Assembly (NCBI RefSeq): GCF_048544455.1
Contig: NC_133529.1
Coordinates: 45,299,456 to 45,363,455 of the forward strand
Direction: 5' to 3'
Length of the DNA stretch: 64,000 nucleotides
From: Silene latifolia
Taxonomy: Eukaryota > Streptophyta > Magnoliopsida > Caryophyllales > Caryophyllaceae
The position numbers were made by a program, and so were the translations under genes. Shown here piece by piece: positions 46,840 through 58,484 of the stretch. Every line of letters begins with the position of its first letter. Positions within the stretch are counted from its first letter, which is position 1. Below the pieces are notes generated by a model that worked only from the letters and a program-made list of their open reading frames with translations, was not told the origin of the DNA and ran no database searches.

Positions 46840-47558
46840 GGAGAAGAATCTGCAAAATCAAAGATGAGATGGTACCAGGGTATACTAATGGCAAATGGCA
46901 CGTTCAACCTGATGGGTATACACCTGCTGGAACCTATGAGTGGTTCAGGGGGAGTAGGCCAAAGGTGAACTGGTACAAGGTAGTCTGGGATGGGTGGGTA
47001 ATCCCTAAGCATCAATTTATGGGCTGGTTAGTAGCACATGCTGCACTGAACACAACATCTAAGCTGGTTGGGTTTGGTGTGGATATTGAGGACACCTGCT
47101 GTATATGTGCCCTAGCTGAAGAGACCTCTGAACATCTCTTCTGTGAGTGTGAGTACAGCAAGAGGATAGTGAGGGAGGTGAATAAGATGACTAGTTGGAG
47201 CTTCCCTGAGAGTGGGGTGGTGGAATGGTGTGTGCAAAGGACTGGTACTAAGTTGCAAAAGGGTATCCAGAATGCACTGATGTTGAGCTTGATATATCAG
47301 GTCTGGCATCAAAGAAACAAGTCTAGGAATGAGAAAGTCTTGCTGAGTCCAGAACGGGTAGCCAAGCAAATAGTAGAGGAGATGAGAGTTCGAGTTCGTG
47401 GCAGGGACAAGCTGCAGCTGAACTTAGATGAATTAGAGTGGCTTAAAAAAATGCATCTGTTGGATTGATAGTCTGTTGGTTGTTTTAGTCTATAAGCACC
47501 TTATGTAAATTTTGATTTTGATATATAATATACTCACATTTCACCAAAAAAAAAAAAA
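46840..47558 (+). mobile_element. 5'-truncated LINE with 16-bp TSD
   Basis: AAGTAAGACACTATTT at 46824-46839 recurs at 47559-47574, right after a poly(A) run. Its first AA could also be tail. The perfect TSD marks a young insertion into B. Confidence 0.95.
46869..47468 (+). pseudogene. LINE ORF2 C-terminal fragment (zf-RVT domain)
   Basis: Open frame to TGA at 47466-47468. The start codon is incidental because the 5' end was lost at insertion. Trp-Tyr-Lys-Val-Val-Trp followed by Ile-Pro-Lys-His, then Cys-Cys-Ile-Cys-Ala ... His-Leu-Phe-Cys-Glu-Cys is the zf-RVT zinc-binding domain of plant LINE reverse transcriptases. The tail has Val-Trp-His-Gln-Arg-Asn. No RNase H domain follows, unlike the LINE at 30907-32734, so it is a different LINE family. 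No stop disrupts the remaining frame. Confidence 0.9.
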
Positions 47559-47574
47559 AAGTAAGACACTATTT

Positions 47575-47897
47575 CTAGTGTAAAAATGGGGGAGTTCATG
47601 CACAAAAATGCAATGCATGAAACTAGTTTGTCAATTTGGATTTTCAAAAGTGGGAACAAAGTAAGACACCTCAATGAAACCGAGGTGGGAGTCCTCTAGG
47701 TGTTTCTAGGACTCAAAACCAATGATCAAGATTAAAAATTTGAAACAAGAGACATAAACAAAGCTAAAAGGAGGTGTAGGAAACTCACAATGGATTGTGG
47801 CATCCTCCAAAAGCTTGTCAATCCTCAATTGTTTCTCATTGTGACATCCTTATCATTATCATCGTTATCTTCATCAACTTCCTCATTATAATCATCA
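47575..47897 (-). other. B sequence downstream of ORF2
   Basis: No gene seen. GTAAGACACC near 47661 resembles the LINE TSD by chance or through an older local repeat. Confidence 0.5.
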
Positions 47898-49439
47898 TCA
47901 TCTACCTCCATGGACCCGGAGGCTTTCACCATCTTCATCATCACTTAAACTTTGTACTTCTTCCTTTTCTTCCTCATGGCAAGAGTCACTACCTTCCCCG
48001 TCATCAATAACAATCTCCTTCCCTTTAGCAACTTCACCAACCATGTTGGCATGTCTAAGAGCATTTGGGAAGAATACCTCCCTATCCGCCCAACTAGGCA
48101 AAGAACATGTAGGATCAAGTAGTCCTTGCCTAGCTAAATGAAGGAGGGGCGGATATTGAGCTCGATAAGCATTGACCCGATCTTCATAAGCTTGCTTACG
48201 CATGTCTTGCAATAATTGAGTCGAGTAGCCTTTGCCTACCACAACATTTGTGCCACTTGGTGTGAATTCTTGGTAGGCAATCGGATAAGGTGGAGTCACA
48301 ATAGAGGAGGAGGAAGGTTTGGCATGCGATTCCCTATGTTGCTTCATAATCATCTCGGCTTCATCGGAGATGAGTAGTAGGTAGCTTGGACTTCGGACAT
48401 TGATGCGTCATATCTTGCTCGGCAAGATGAAGGACTTAGCTTCTTTAGTGAGCCACTCAAATATGTTGTCAAGATTATCATTCTTGAGCCAATGGAACTT
48501 GTTGATCATAGTGGCCAAATCAAGAAGGTTGCCACCCTTAACCGGTTTGTATGTCTTGTCTTTGTTAAAATCCGGGTTAAAGTGTTTGGCTAACCTTGTC
48601 ACTAAACCTCCATTCACAATAAAGGCCGCCCCATCTTTTCCATGGTCAATTTCAAGCCACCGACCAATTAAGAGTTGAAGTATGTTGTATTCCTTGGTGA
48701 ACTTTTTGTTGACATTCATGGTGGATTCAAGGTCGACAAAGTCGAGCTCGGTAAAGTGATTGGTGCCCTTTCTTGAAATTAAAGTGTTGCCCACAAACTT
48801 GTGCCACACTCTTATGCCCGGATGGTGGACATATAAAATATGACACTCATGGAAAGACTCAAATTTTCGCCCGGTGATTTCTTTCGAAAGTGGTGCGGGA
48901 TCATATTGTGAAGGCTTTTTCGCATAATGAGAATGTTCTTTAAGACCAAACACTTTGCCAAACTCTTCCAAAGTCATCTCTCTACTCTTGTTTTCTAGAC
49001 GGAATTCAACAAATTTGCGACCTTCTACCTTAGATACCTTCAAGGAGCTTACAAAATCCATGGTAAGGGAAGGGTAAGTCAATTCTTGTATTTCAAAGAG
49101 GGTAAGCAATTTCATGGACTCAAAGAAATTCTTAGTCCTCTCAAGCACACCCAATTTGTCTAAGGCATCTTGACATATGAATTTGGTAGGCAAAATAGTC
49201 TTTCTATTAAGGGATACAAATGCTTTCCTATGAGAATCGTTTTTGAAAGTTACCTCTGGATAATCTTGCAATTGTTCAATGACCGGAGTTGGTGTAGCTT
49301 CCACCATAGGAGTAGCAACTTCTTGAATCTCCACCCTTGGTTGATGCACTACCATAGCCTTTGAAGCTAAAAGAGCTTGTTGCCTTTTGGAATGATTTGA
49401 GGTTGTGGGTGCCTTGTTTCCACCTTTTGTTCTAGCCAT
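47898..49439 (-). pseudogene. ORF2 of element B (ATHILA ORF-1-like), broken near its C-terminal third
   Basis: ATG at 49439 opens 343 codons to a stop at 48408. The same protein seems to resume at 48353-47898 (151 codons) after a stop and a frame change. Leu-Thr-Tyr-Pro-Ser-Leu-Thr-Met-Asp-Phe-Val-Ser-Ser-Leu and Met-Thr-Leu-Glu-Glu-Phe-Gly-Lys-Val-Phe-Gly-Leu resemble the plant ATHILA ORF-1 family, whose role is not established. A basic, Thr/Ser-rich N-terminus and a very acidic C-terminal tail (Asp/Glu/Ser) are visible. I see no signal peptide or membrane segment, so nothing supports an envelope role. A UTR-like A/C-rich stretch and a TATA-like site lie upstream on minus. Confidence 0.75.
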
Positions 49440-49742
49440 GTTGTACTCCTTGTCAAGATTGTATCAACAAACCAATGTTTTGCTTGAATGCTTCTAGTCT
49501 CCTCAAGCTTCAATTAATCCCTAATCGATTTTGGGATTTTCGAAATTGCCTTAAAACCCTAGAAAATCGATTCAATTTTTGACGATTTTGGTGTTTGGAT
49601 GGCTTCTTGTTGATAAAGGAGTAGTTTAATTGTGATTTGAGGAAGTTTTGTTTTGATTTGGGTGAATTTGGTTGAGGAATTTGTGTTTTGTTGATGAAGG
49701 GATTGAGGGTTTTGAGGGAGAAAGGGTGTGTGTTTGTGTTTG

Positions 49743-49755
49743 TATAAGATATAAA
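49743..49755 (-). promoter_or_regulatory. Candidate internal promoter for B ORF2
   Basis: TTTATATCTTATA on minus, about 50 bases downstream of the word cluster and 300 bases before the ORF2 ATG. The downstream CACACACCCTTTCTCCC looks like a plant 5' UTR. Inference only. Confidence 0.4.
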
Positions 49756-49806
49756 TGAATTGGGGAAGGAGGGTTTGAATCCTGTGTTATAGCCAAATAG
49801 CAGCAG

Positions 49807-50190
49807 GAGATGAGCGTCTTGGACTTTGGATGCTCGGATCCTCAGTCAGTGAGCTCAGGAATTTTCAACCCGTGCTGGGACGCGCGGATTCTTCAGAAGA
49901 CGGGCGGATTTTTGCAGGAGACGCTCGTCTTCACCTGGGACGCTCGGATTTTTAGACAGTGTGGAATGATTACTTTTACAGTCAGCCATGACACGCAGAT
50001 TTAGCTGCAGACGAGCGGCTTCAGAACTAGGACGGGCGTCTTCTGTGTAATCTGCTCAGATTTTAAAACAGACCAAACTTTTCAATTTCAGCACTCTCAA
50101 GACGAGCGTCTTAGAGCCAGGACGCTTGGATCACAGCCAGCACGAGCGGATTCCCCTTGGGACGCTCGGATCTTCCTGCACCCACGAGTT
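49807..50190. repeat. GACGCTCGGAT-like word cluster upstream of B ORF2
   Basis: About 14 variants of a 10-12 base word (GACGCTCGGAT, GACGAGCGTCTT, GACGGGCGGAT, GACGCGCGGAT) at irregular spacing. Same vocabulary as the B LTR cluster. Confidence 0.8.
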
Positions 50191-50506
50191 TAGTTCCACC
50201 CGTGGGGATCTTCATTTTCCAGCATTCTTTTTTCATTCTTTTGGTCAACATTGTGGGTGCACTATGATGGCTCGGTTAGCCTAGGCAATTGCTATCCCCA
50301 CACTTTATAAAACACTACACATCAAAACACATTAAAATTCTCCCTCACTTTCTCTCATAATGAAAATCTTGATCAAAGTATGAAATTGCAAATCCAAAAT
50401 TGAAAAAAATGCAATATAAGAAATAAAATGCCAGTTAAAGGGTTAGAATATTTGCAAATGGTGGTTTAGGGAGGACTCCACTAAACTCTCATTTTTGAAT
50501 GAGATG

Positions 50507-53275
50507 TCAAGGGGGCATAGCCAAGGTGTTGTTGATGTTGCTCAACACCTTGTAGAAGTAGCCGAAGGCTTGTTCATTTTCATTATAAAGATCTTCAATA
50601 GACCTTTGCACATTGTGTTCTTCATGACGGTGACCCATGTCAAAGTGATGACAAGGATCAACAAAGCCTTGGTCTAAGGTCATACCATTGCCAATGTAGG
50701 GATTGACTAATCCTTCGAATTCGTTATCCCATAGATGGTGATTCAAGCTCTCATTATTGTTGAAATTTCTTTGCTCTCCGGATAGAGCATCTTGAGGATT
50801 ATCCACTTTCTTCTTCCACATAGGTGGTGATTCTTTACCCATAGCTTCATCTTTGCATTGAGATGCCAACTTCTTCCTATCACTTTCTCGGCTATAGTGA
50901 TCAATCTTGAAACATGGCTCATGTAGTCGGGGAGCTCTCATTGTCTTGTCAAGGTTAAAGGTGATTGTCTCATCTCCCACTTCAAGTGTGAGCTCTACAT
51001 GTTTCACATCAATCACCGCTCCCGCGGTATGCAAGAAAGGTCTTCCTAAAATGATAGGAATGTTGGAATCCTCCTCCATGTCTACAATGACAAAGTCTAC
51101 CGGGATGAAGAATTTACCAATTCTCACGGTCACATCTTCCCGTATCCCTAGAGGTATCTTTGTTGATCGATCCGCCATTTGAAGCGTAATGTTGGTGCAT
51201 TTGAGTTCTCCCATTCCTAGCCTCTTGCACACCGAGTATGGCATGACACTTACACTCGCTCCAAGGTCACATAAAGCTTTGTTGATTGTAGTTTCGCCAA
51301 TGGTGCATGGAATAGAGAAACTTCCCGGATATTTGAGTTTTGGAGGGGAACTTCCTTGTAGAATAGCACTACTCACTTTGGTAAAGGCAATAGTCTCTAG
51401 CTTTTGGATGGACTTCTTCTTGGTAAGAATATCATTCATGTATTTTGCATAGGCCGGAACATGATTGATCAATTCCGTGAATGGGATTGAGACTTCTAAC
51501 TTCTTCACAATTTCCATGAACTTTCCAAGTTGTTCATCCAACTTAGGCTTAGCTTGACGACTTGGGAATGGAAGTCTAATCACAATAGGCACTTTCTCTT
51601 TAGCCTTCTCTTCATTCTTCTTATTTGATACTTCATTGGTGGTGGGTTCTTCTTCCTTAGAGTTCTCAACTCTTTGCTTGTCACTAGCATCCACAACATC
51701 TTCATCAATTGGCCTCCTTGGCCCGCCATATCGTGTACCATGTCTTGGGGGATTACCTTGAGGTGGTAATTGCCCTTTTTGTCTTTGAGAGTTAGAAGAT
51801 GCTAATTGGGTCATTTGAGTTTCTAGCATCTTTGTGTGGGCTAGTATGTTGTTGATGGTGATGTCTTTTGCTTGGCTATCTTTTTGCATTTGGGTGAAAA
51901 ATTCTTGTTGATTCTTTTGCATTTGAAGGACCGCTTTTTGAACATCAAAGCCTTGGTCATTTGTTTGATTGTATGAAGGTTAATTTTGATAACTTTGGCT
52001 TTGATTGTAAAAGGGTCTTTGAGCTTGATTTCTCATTGGAGGTGGGGTGTATGTTGGTTGAGGGTTTTGAACATTTTGACTTTTTTATGAAAGGTTTGAA
52101 TGGAATTTGGTATTCTCATTGTAATTGTTGGAATAAGGGGTGCCACTTTTGTGTGCTTGGAAAGCATTCACTTGTGCACTTGTTCCCCTACATTCACTTT
52201 GGTCATGTCCCAAAGTTCCACAACTTTCACATACTCCCCTTGGAATTGAGGATGATGTCACCATAGCATTAACATGTTGTTTGGGTTATTTGGAAGCTTC
52301 ATCAAGCTTAGCCATGGCCTTCTCAAACTTTAAATTGATGGTGTCAATGTGAGCACTTAGTTGAGCACCCAATTATGTGATGGAATCTACCTCATGCTTT
52401 CCTCCTCTAGTAGCCTTTCGAGGCCTGCTATATTGTGAATTATGAACCGCCATCACTTCGATTTGGGCCCATGTTTGATTGTCATCAACTTCGGTGAACA
52501 TTCCATTGGATCCCATATTGAGAATATTACGGGAGTCTTCATATAGACCGTTCCAAAATTGTTGCACAAGGAACCACTCGCTAAGCCCATGTTGTGGACA
52601 AGAACGACAAGTGTCCTTAAATCTCTCCCATGCCTCATACAATGATTCTTCATCTCTTTGCTTGAACCCGGTGATTTGGGCTCTCAACATATTGGTCTTC
52701 TCCGGAGGATAGAATTTCTTGTAGAAAGCAAGTGCCAACTTCTTCCATGAATCAATACCAAGGGTAGCCTTGTCTAGGCTCTTTAACCATTGCTTTGCTG
52801 TACCGATCAAAGAAAAAGGAAATAATACCCATCGGATTTGGTCTTGAGTAACTCCGGTTTGAGAAATCGCATCACAATAGTCACAAAAAGTCTTCGTATA
52901 TGAATGAGTGTCTTCACTAGGCATCCCTCCAAATTGACTTCTCTCAACTAATTGTATGAATGCGGATTTGGTAATGAAATTACCGGTTAGATGTTGTGGT
53001 GTAGGAGTACCATTTGGTAGGTTCTCCTCGGTTGGTACGGAATGTGATTAAAATTTAGGCATTGTGGGTTGATTTTGTGGTCGGTTTTGTATTGGGTTAT
53101 CCTCTCCTTCTCTTGCAAAAGGGTTGGTGAATTCAATGTTATTTGGTTGAATGTCCACAATCTCACCGATACCTACAACTCTTGAAGTACCTCTAGCAAC
53201 TCTTCTATTGTTGGTTAAGGTCCTTTCAATTTCGAAATCAATAGGTAATGGATTACCTTGTAATCTCCTAGTCAT
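50507..53275 (-). pseudogene. gag-protease of element B, five nonsense codons, one frame
   Basis: The ATG at 53275-53273 opens a frame that runs without frameshift to the stop at 50509-50507, interrupted only by stops at 53050-53048, 52375-52373, 52288-52286, 52087-52085 and 51982-51980. Domains in order: Athila capsid (Ala-Lys-Gln-Trp-Leu, then Phe-Tyr-Lys-Lys-Phe-Tyr-Pro-Pro), zinc knuckle CESCGTLGHDQSEC (52231-52190), a Gln-rich coiled linker, a Lys/Glu-rich stretch, then a retropepsin-like DLGASVSVMP core near 51270 and Ile-Ile-Leu-Gly-Arg-Pro-Phe-Leu. RT, RNase H and integrase are absent. The last 100 residues are Asn/Asp/His-rich. Confidence 0.93.
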
Positions 53276-53391
53276 GCAAAATATCAAACAACGTGAAAAC
53301 AATTAGAACAACCTTCAGGAGATTGACTTCCCCAAGGTAAAGAAAGACACAACTAAAAACAATTAATGAAAATCAAATCAATTTAACAATG

Positions 53392-53409
53392 TCCCCGGCA
53401 ACGGCGCCA
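53392..53409 (-). other. Primer binding site of B (Asp tRNA)
   Basis: TCCCCGGCAACGGCGCCA on plus is the 3' end of plant tRNA-Asp, so the minus strand carries its complement. Four bases separate it from the LTR border, the usual Athila arrangement. Confidence 0.9.
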
Positions 53410-53413
53410 TTTT

Positions 53414-55146
53414 TGGTTCGGTTTAAAACGCGTCGTCAAAAGCTACCAACCAAAACAATATTTATAACTTCACAAACTACTCTTAGTAAAGAGGTAAGTA
53501 AAGGTCGGATCCCAAGGGACGGGTATTGATGTAGGATTCTCAATTGCAAATGGTTGTGTCTTAGGGTGTTACAAATTGGGTTGAGATGAAGTTGGTCTAA
53601 ACTAATTAACAAGATGAAAGTAAAGTAATGAAAACAAAGCAAGGTAATTAAAAGGAGATGTAAAAAATTGATTAAAAGCACTAGGGTGTCATGGGTTCAT
53701 AGGGGATTCATGGGAGTTAATCATACAAACATGTTCTCAATTATATGCAAGCACTTATTGTTGTGATGGGATCGAGTTGGTGTATAAGCTTACAATCCCT
53801 AAGAAGGTTTGGGTTCCGGAGCCGAATCGATTAGATTGTACAACACCTACAAGTCGACTTAATCCTTCCTATTCAACTTTATGCATGGTCTAATGAGGCT
53901 CGAGTTGGTTTATATGTTTACAAGCCTCATTGAAAAGATAGGTGATAGATCAAAAAATGCAAGGATTCATAGGCTCGCATTTCATCAAACATAACATGTT
54001 CATAAGTTGAAATCACAACAAGCAAGCAAATTAATTATGAAAACATATTAGATTAAGCATGAATCATTCCCTATGTTTATTTCCCCTAATTCCCCATTAA
54101 CCCTAGCTAAAAGACTACTCACTCATTATCAAGTTCAACATGCTAATAAGATTGTCAATCAAACTAACAAGGCAAAACATGATGAACAAATGAAAGTGAT
54201 TAACAATAATTAAACAAGGGTAAAGAGAATTATACCTATGAAGATGATCCCAAATAATAAAGCAAAGAATAATAGAAGTACTTGATGATTGATGGAAGGT
54301 TGTCAATCTCCCAAATAAACCTAAATAATCTTCTAATTACCCAAAATAAATGAAGACCAATAGAGAAATTAAGGAAAGATTAAGATATGATTAATATTGA
54401 GAAATTGTATTACAACTAAATTAAGACTAATTTGAGAGTATTAAGATGAGATTAAGAAGTGATTACAACTTGATTAAGGATGGATGCCAATCTAGGTAAT
54501 ACAAAGGGGTATTTGTACTAAAGATTAGGTACAAAGATTAGGGTTACTAAGGGCTTAAATGACTATTAAGACCATAAGAAAAGTTGAGGAGATGCTCCTC
54601 TCGAAGGAAATGAGCGGATCCCCATTACTAGTCTTGCCACAATCCGCCCGTCCCGTGCTGTGTCGCGGGCTCTTCTGACTTGTGATCCGCTCGTATCCAG
54701 GGGAAGACGCTCGGCTCCTTGTGTTGCAAGCCGCTCGTCTTGGGAACAAGACTCCCGGATCTTGGTGTTGTGAGACGCCCGGATCGTGCATGATCCGCTC
54801 GGATTACTGGGCAGACTGCTTCTCTTCTTTCCCCCCTTAACAATCCACAAGGATCATATCGGGGATGCAAGGATCCTTTCATCATTGCCCATTTTACTTT
54901 ATTATCTACTTAGGCCTCTAGAGTTGGTCTTCTCTTTGATGCTTGGTCATTAGATGCGATCAATTTAATTAGCTCCATTTCGCTTCGTAAATGCAAGGTT
55001 AGCAATCCTTTCCTACCAAGGCGACAAAATCTCAAAGAATATGCAAAATGGGAAACTAAAGATAGTAAATGACCCAATTATGTACTATAAAGCATGGGAG
55101 CGAGGTTAATTCGGGGACTAAATGTGCTCAAATATGAGTCACATCA
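53414..55146 (-). repeat. Right (5') LTR of B, uninterrupted
   Basis: 1,733 bases, a template for the empty sites of copia2 and Cassandra in the other LTR. The word cluster lies at 54605-54800. The TATA equivalent (54510-54517) reads TACAAATA. Confidence 0.95.
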
Positions 55147-55251
55147 TAGAAATATTAGCCTCCCTGTGGAGTACGATACCCGACTTACCTCTACAATAAT
55201 ATTAGTTGGGCCGGTTGGTTTATTTTTGATAGGGTTGCGACAACCGTGTCA
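55147..55251 (+). repeat. 3' LTR of A, last part
   Basis: Matches 16640-16739 and ends CCGTGTCA. GTGTT would be the TSD but cannot be checked. Confidence 0.88.
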
Positions 55252-55578
55252 GTGTTGGTTACATTTGGTCGATCGACTGGTAGGAGCTGTCGATCGACTT
55301 TGGCTACCGCCTGGACCAGTTTTCGTAAAAAAAGTCATAACTCCTTTGTTACTTGTCAGTTTGAGGCTTATGACCTATCGTTTGAAACGTAAGAGGATAA
55401 TCTATCTCCTACAATTGTTTCACCTCATTTGCATGTCTAGAACTTGAGTTATGATCATTTGAAGTCGATCCTTGTTGTAATCGAGTTCTAAACTTGTTGT
55501 TTTGAAGTGGGGTTTTGGTTTCTGGATGGTTATGCTGATTAACCTTGACTCTAATGCTTATGTATGGTGTGTTGACAC
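55252..55578. repeat. Unclassified repeat with two TCGATCGAC words
   Basis: GTCGATCGAC occurs near 55269 and 55289. No gene seen. Probably part of the element into which A or D inserted. Confidence 0.4.
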
Positions 55579-55790
<212 letters not shown>

Positions 55791-58233
55791 TGTGGACATG
55801 GCCCACCTGCAAGCCCACTTCGATCTGTGGACACACAACAGTCTTTTTGAAAGCCACGCTCAGCGGCGTAAAAATGCCTTCGACCGGATCGTTTTAGATC
55901 GGTCGGTTTTGTCTCGGTAAGGGTCTCGAAACGATTAGAGATGTTCGGAGTCGCCACCAAGCATTTGTGGGATGCCTGGAACCCGTTCGAATTTCACTTT
56001 ATACCTCGGTCAAATCGAAGCACAAAGCAGCGTTTGACATAGGTACTAAAGATAAGGAAATCGTCCCTCTTTAGCATCCTATCTCTAGAATGACTCTCCT
56101 ACGCCCTGGATAAGGTCGTCCACTATCCAAAGTTTCTGAGTAAGAGGTGAAGGTACGTATTGGGAAGCCCTTTAATCAGACACCCAATCCCGCGCGTTTA
56201 GCGGCCTCTCGATCGATCTTGATTGGTTGAATGCAAAAGTTGATAAAACGGTTTAAATGCATGAATGCGCATCCAATAATCTAAACCTAACATGTGAGAG
56301 CTTTCTAAGTCGGTTGATTTAATCCAAGTATCAAGTATAAGATGTCAAGTTGGATTAATGGTTGATTTGCATGCTAGACGGAAATTAAACATCCATTTAC
56401 CGTATTAGGTTTAGGGTGCATAACATGATCCATTTGTCTTAGTAAGGCATTTTGCAAATGTGGTTTTGAATAGTCATCTGATCCGTCCTATATCCGAGTT
56501 AACCGGAGTCGGGATCGTCCTGGACTAATCTTTGGAAGGGACAGGCCCTGTATGCAGACGGCTATATGAGGCGCGAGCCAGCCGGCGGTGTAAGGGGCCT
56601 CCCTCTGGTTTTGAAAATGAGAAATGGAGAGCCTGTTTAGGCGCGGGTTAGCCCACGGTTTATGTGCCGTGTCCTGACCTTTTAGAAAACGTTATAAAAC
56701 GTGTTGGAAATGGGTATTTGCACCCGGTTTGATTTGAAGGGGTCGTTTTAGACCGCATTTGTTGATTTGAAGAACTTGACTCGAATAATCGTCGTCATTT
56801 TGATAATATTCGGTGTTGGGTTCTATTTGACAAACTTGACATGAATAGTTTTGAAAATGAATATGGAGTAATTGTTTTAAGTCCATTTGAATGTTATTAG
56901 TCGATACTCATCATCGTACCCGGGTTAAAATCCGGCATGGTATGTAGAACCAAGGATGACTTTGTGTTGGTGACTAATATGCTTGTTTGAAAATGTAAAG
57001 AAATGAAATAAAAGGCTTTAAAATACCTTTTAAATGTCATTAACCAAATATTATCACCGAAACACGGATTTAACCGTCATGGTATAAGGAACCAAGGGTG
57101 AAAAATGTTTTATGGTTAAAACAAGTGAAATAAAATAACAATGGTTCGAAAATACTTGAAATGGTGAAAACCGATTACAAATATGAAAAATGGATTAAGG
57201 GAAATGACGAGAACAAACACGGTTGATCTCTGGTCTGAGTACCCCATTTAGGCGCGAGCTAGTTGGCGACCTAAAGGGGCTTCTACCTCAGACCGAAAAT
57301 CCGTTTTGGCTCGTTTATTCCATGTTTTGGTTCATGTTATGCATGTTTTAGCATGTTAGAGTCATGAAACAAATGAAAACATAATAAAAGAGGATTTTTA
57401 CACCCTCATACTTACATGTTTGGTTATGGCGAGTGACCGACGTAAGTGTAATAACTCGTTTGATCGGAAAAAACTCGGTTTAAAACCGTTTTGGTAAATA
57501 AAAAGAGTGTTTTAAAAGTTTAGTGATGGTGTAGTTGTCGAAGTGGTCGGTCAAGTGATTTAATGCACGATGACGGTACCAAACAATGTGTAAGGCTCGT
57601 GTTTACGATCGGTAGGTCGTAAATACGCGTCGGGTTGTGACTTAAGAAGTCAAGTCGAGAATTTTAAGGGAGAAAAGAGGGGGCGGACACTCGCGTAAGT
57701 CTCAAATGGGTGGCATTTGAGGGGTATTTATAGAAGAATGAGTGGTTGTGTGAGTTTTGAGCGACGTGGCCACCTGGGCTGCTCAAAGAGGCGCGAGCCA
57801 CGTCCCGGGTCTTCGAGCTGTGTTGTCGCTTTCACAACAAACGCAATCATGATTTGTTCTATCCTCGGTTTTGTAGTCACATGTTTGGTACTTGACCATT
57901 CATGAATCCGGGAAAACTTAAGGTAGAAGGTTTGAAATGTTTGGTTTTTTGTGGTTGACTCGGTTTGACTCGTTGTTGGAGTCGGGATTTGAATTTTCGA
58001 GTCGGTTTTTGGTCCGGTGTCGGTTTTGACTCTAGTTAGTGTCATTGTGACCCCATCGCCGTACATTAAACACTCCAGGTATTTTTGAAATGTTTTATTT
58101 TCGAAATCGTTTTAAGTTTTCCGACGTAAAGTTGTACACAAACTGTCGATCAAACGCCGCGATTCCAAAACATGTTGTAGTCCGATAATCATCGGGTGTT
58201 TGTTGGAGTCTCAGCAGATACTGGGTATCTACA
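55791..58233 (-). repeat. LTR of element D (about 2.44 kb)
   Basis: Read on plus it starts TGTGGACATGG and ends GTATCTACA. TCGGAGTCGCCACCAAGCAT near 55950 is a stretch common in plant gypsy LTRs. Minus-strand TATAAATACCCC lies at 57720-57731, with AGGCGCGAGCCACG about 60 bases upstream at 57787-57800. No ORF is credible. Confidence 0.65.
57720..57731 (-). promoter_or_regulatory. TATA box of D LTR (minus strand)
   Basis: TATAAATACCCC on minus, the same extended form as the B TATA (TATAAATACCCC at 44405-44416). Confidence 0.5.
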
Positions 58234-58484
58234 GAGCCCCCACTTTGACTGAGGCTTGGACAGGGCAAAAGTCAAAGTAGAGCCCCCAGGTCAATCAAAG
58301 ATTATAACCTGGAGACCCAAGCGACGTCGAGGCGGCTCGAAAGGATTCGGGCCAAGGACCTGCCGTCGGGAAGGGCGACGCCAAGGTGACTCGAGGGTAC
58401 GAGTCAAGGACCTGTCGTCGGGAACATTTTAGAGTCTGTCGACTGTCCGTTCGGGTCGTTTAAAGTCCGTTAGACTACGTATAA

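Larger units (their letters stand above)
49440..50506 (-). other. B spacer between gag-protease and ORF2, with word cluster and possible promoter
   Basis: No coding region and no pol. Reading on minus: gag-protease stop, about 300 AT-rich bases, the GACGCTCGGAT cluster (50190-49807), a TTTATATCTTATA TATA-like site (49755-49743), then an A/C-rich UTR-like stretch leading to the ORF2 ATG at 49439. Confidence 0.65.
21488..55146 (-). mobile_element. Athila-like element B (minus strand, pol-less), heavily nested
   Basis: LTRs occupy 21488-45038 (interrupted) and 53414-55146. Read on plus, both begin TGGTTCGGTTTAAAAC and end GAGTCACATCA. Flanks TAGAT (21483-21487) and TAGAA (55147-55151) are a TSD with one change. 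The flanking sequence joins into one uninterrupted LTR of element A, compared with the intact copy near 16640. The interior has an Asp-tRNA primer site, gag-protease and an ORF2 on the minus strand, but no RT or integrase. Confidence 0.95.

Noticed and set aside
53392-53409. tRNA-Asp gene fragment
   Set aside because: Only the 3' 18 bases match, at the primer site position of B. No tRNA body is present.
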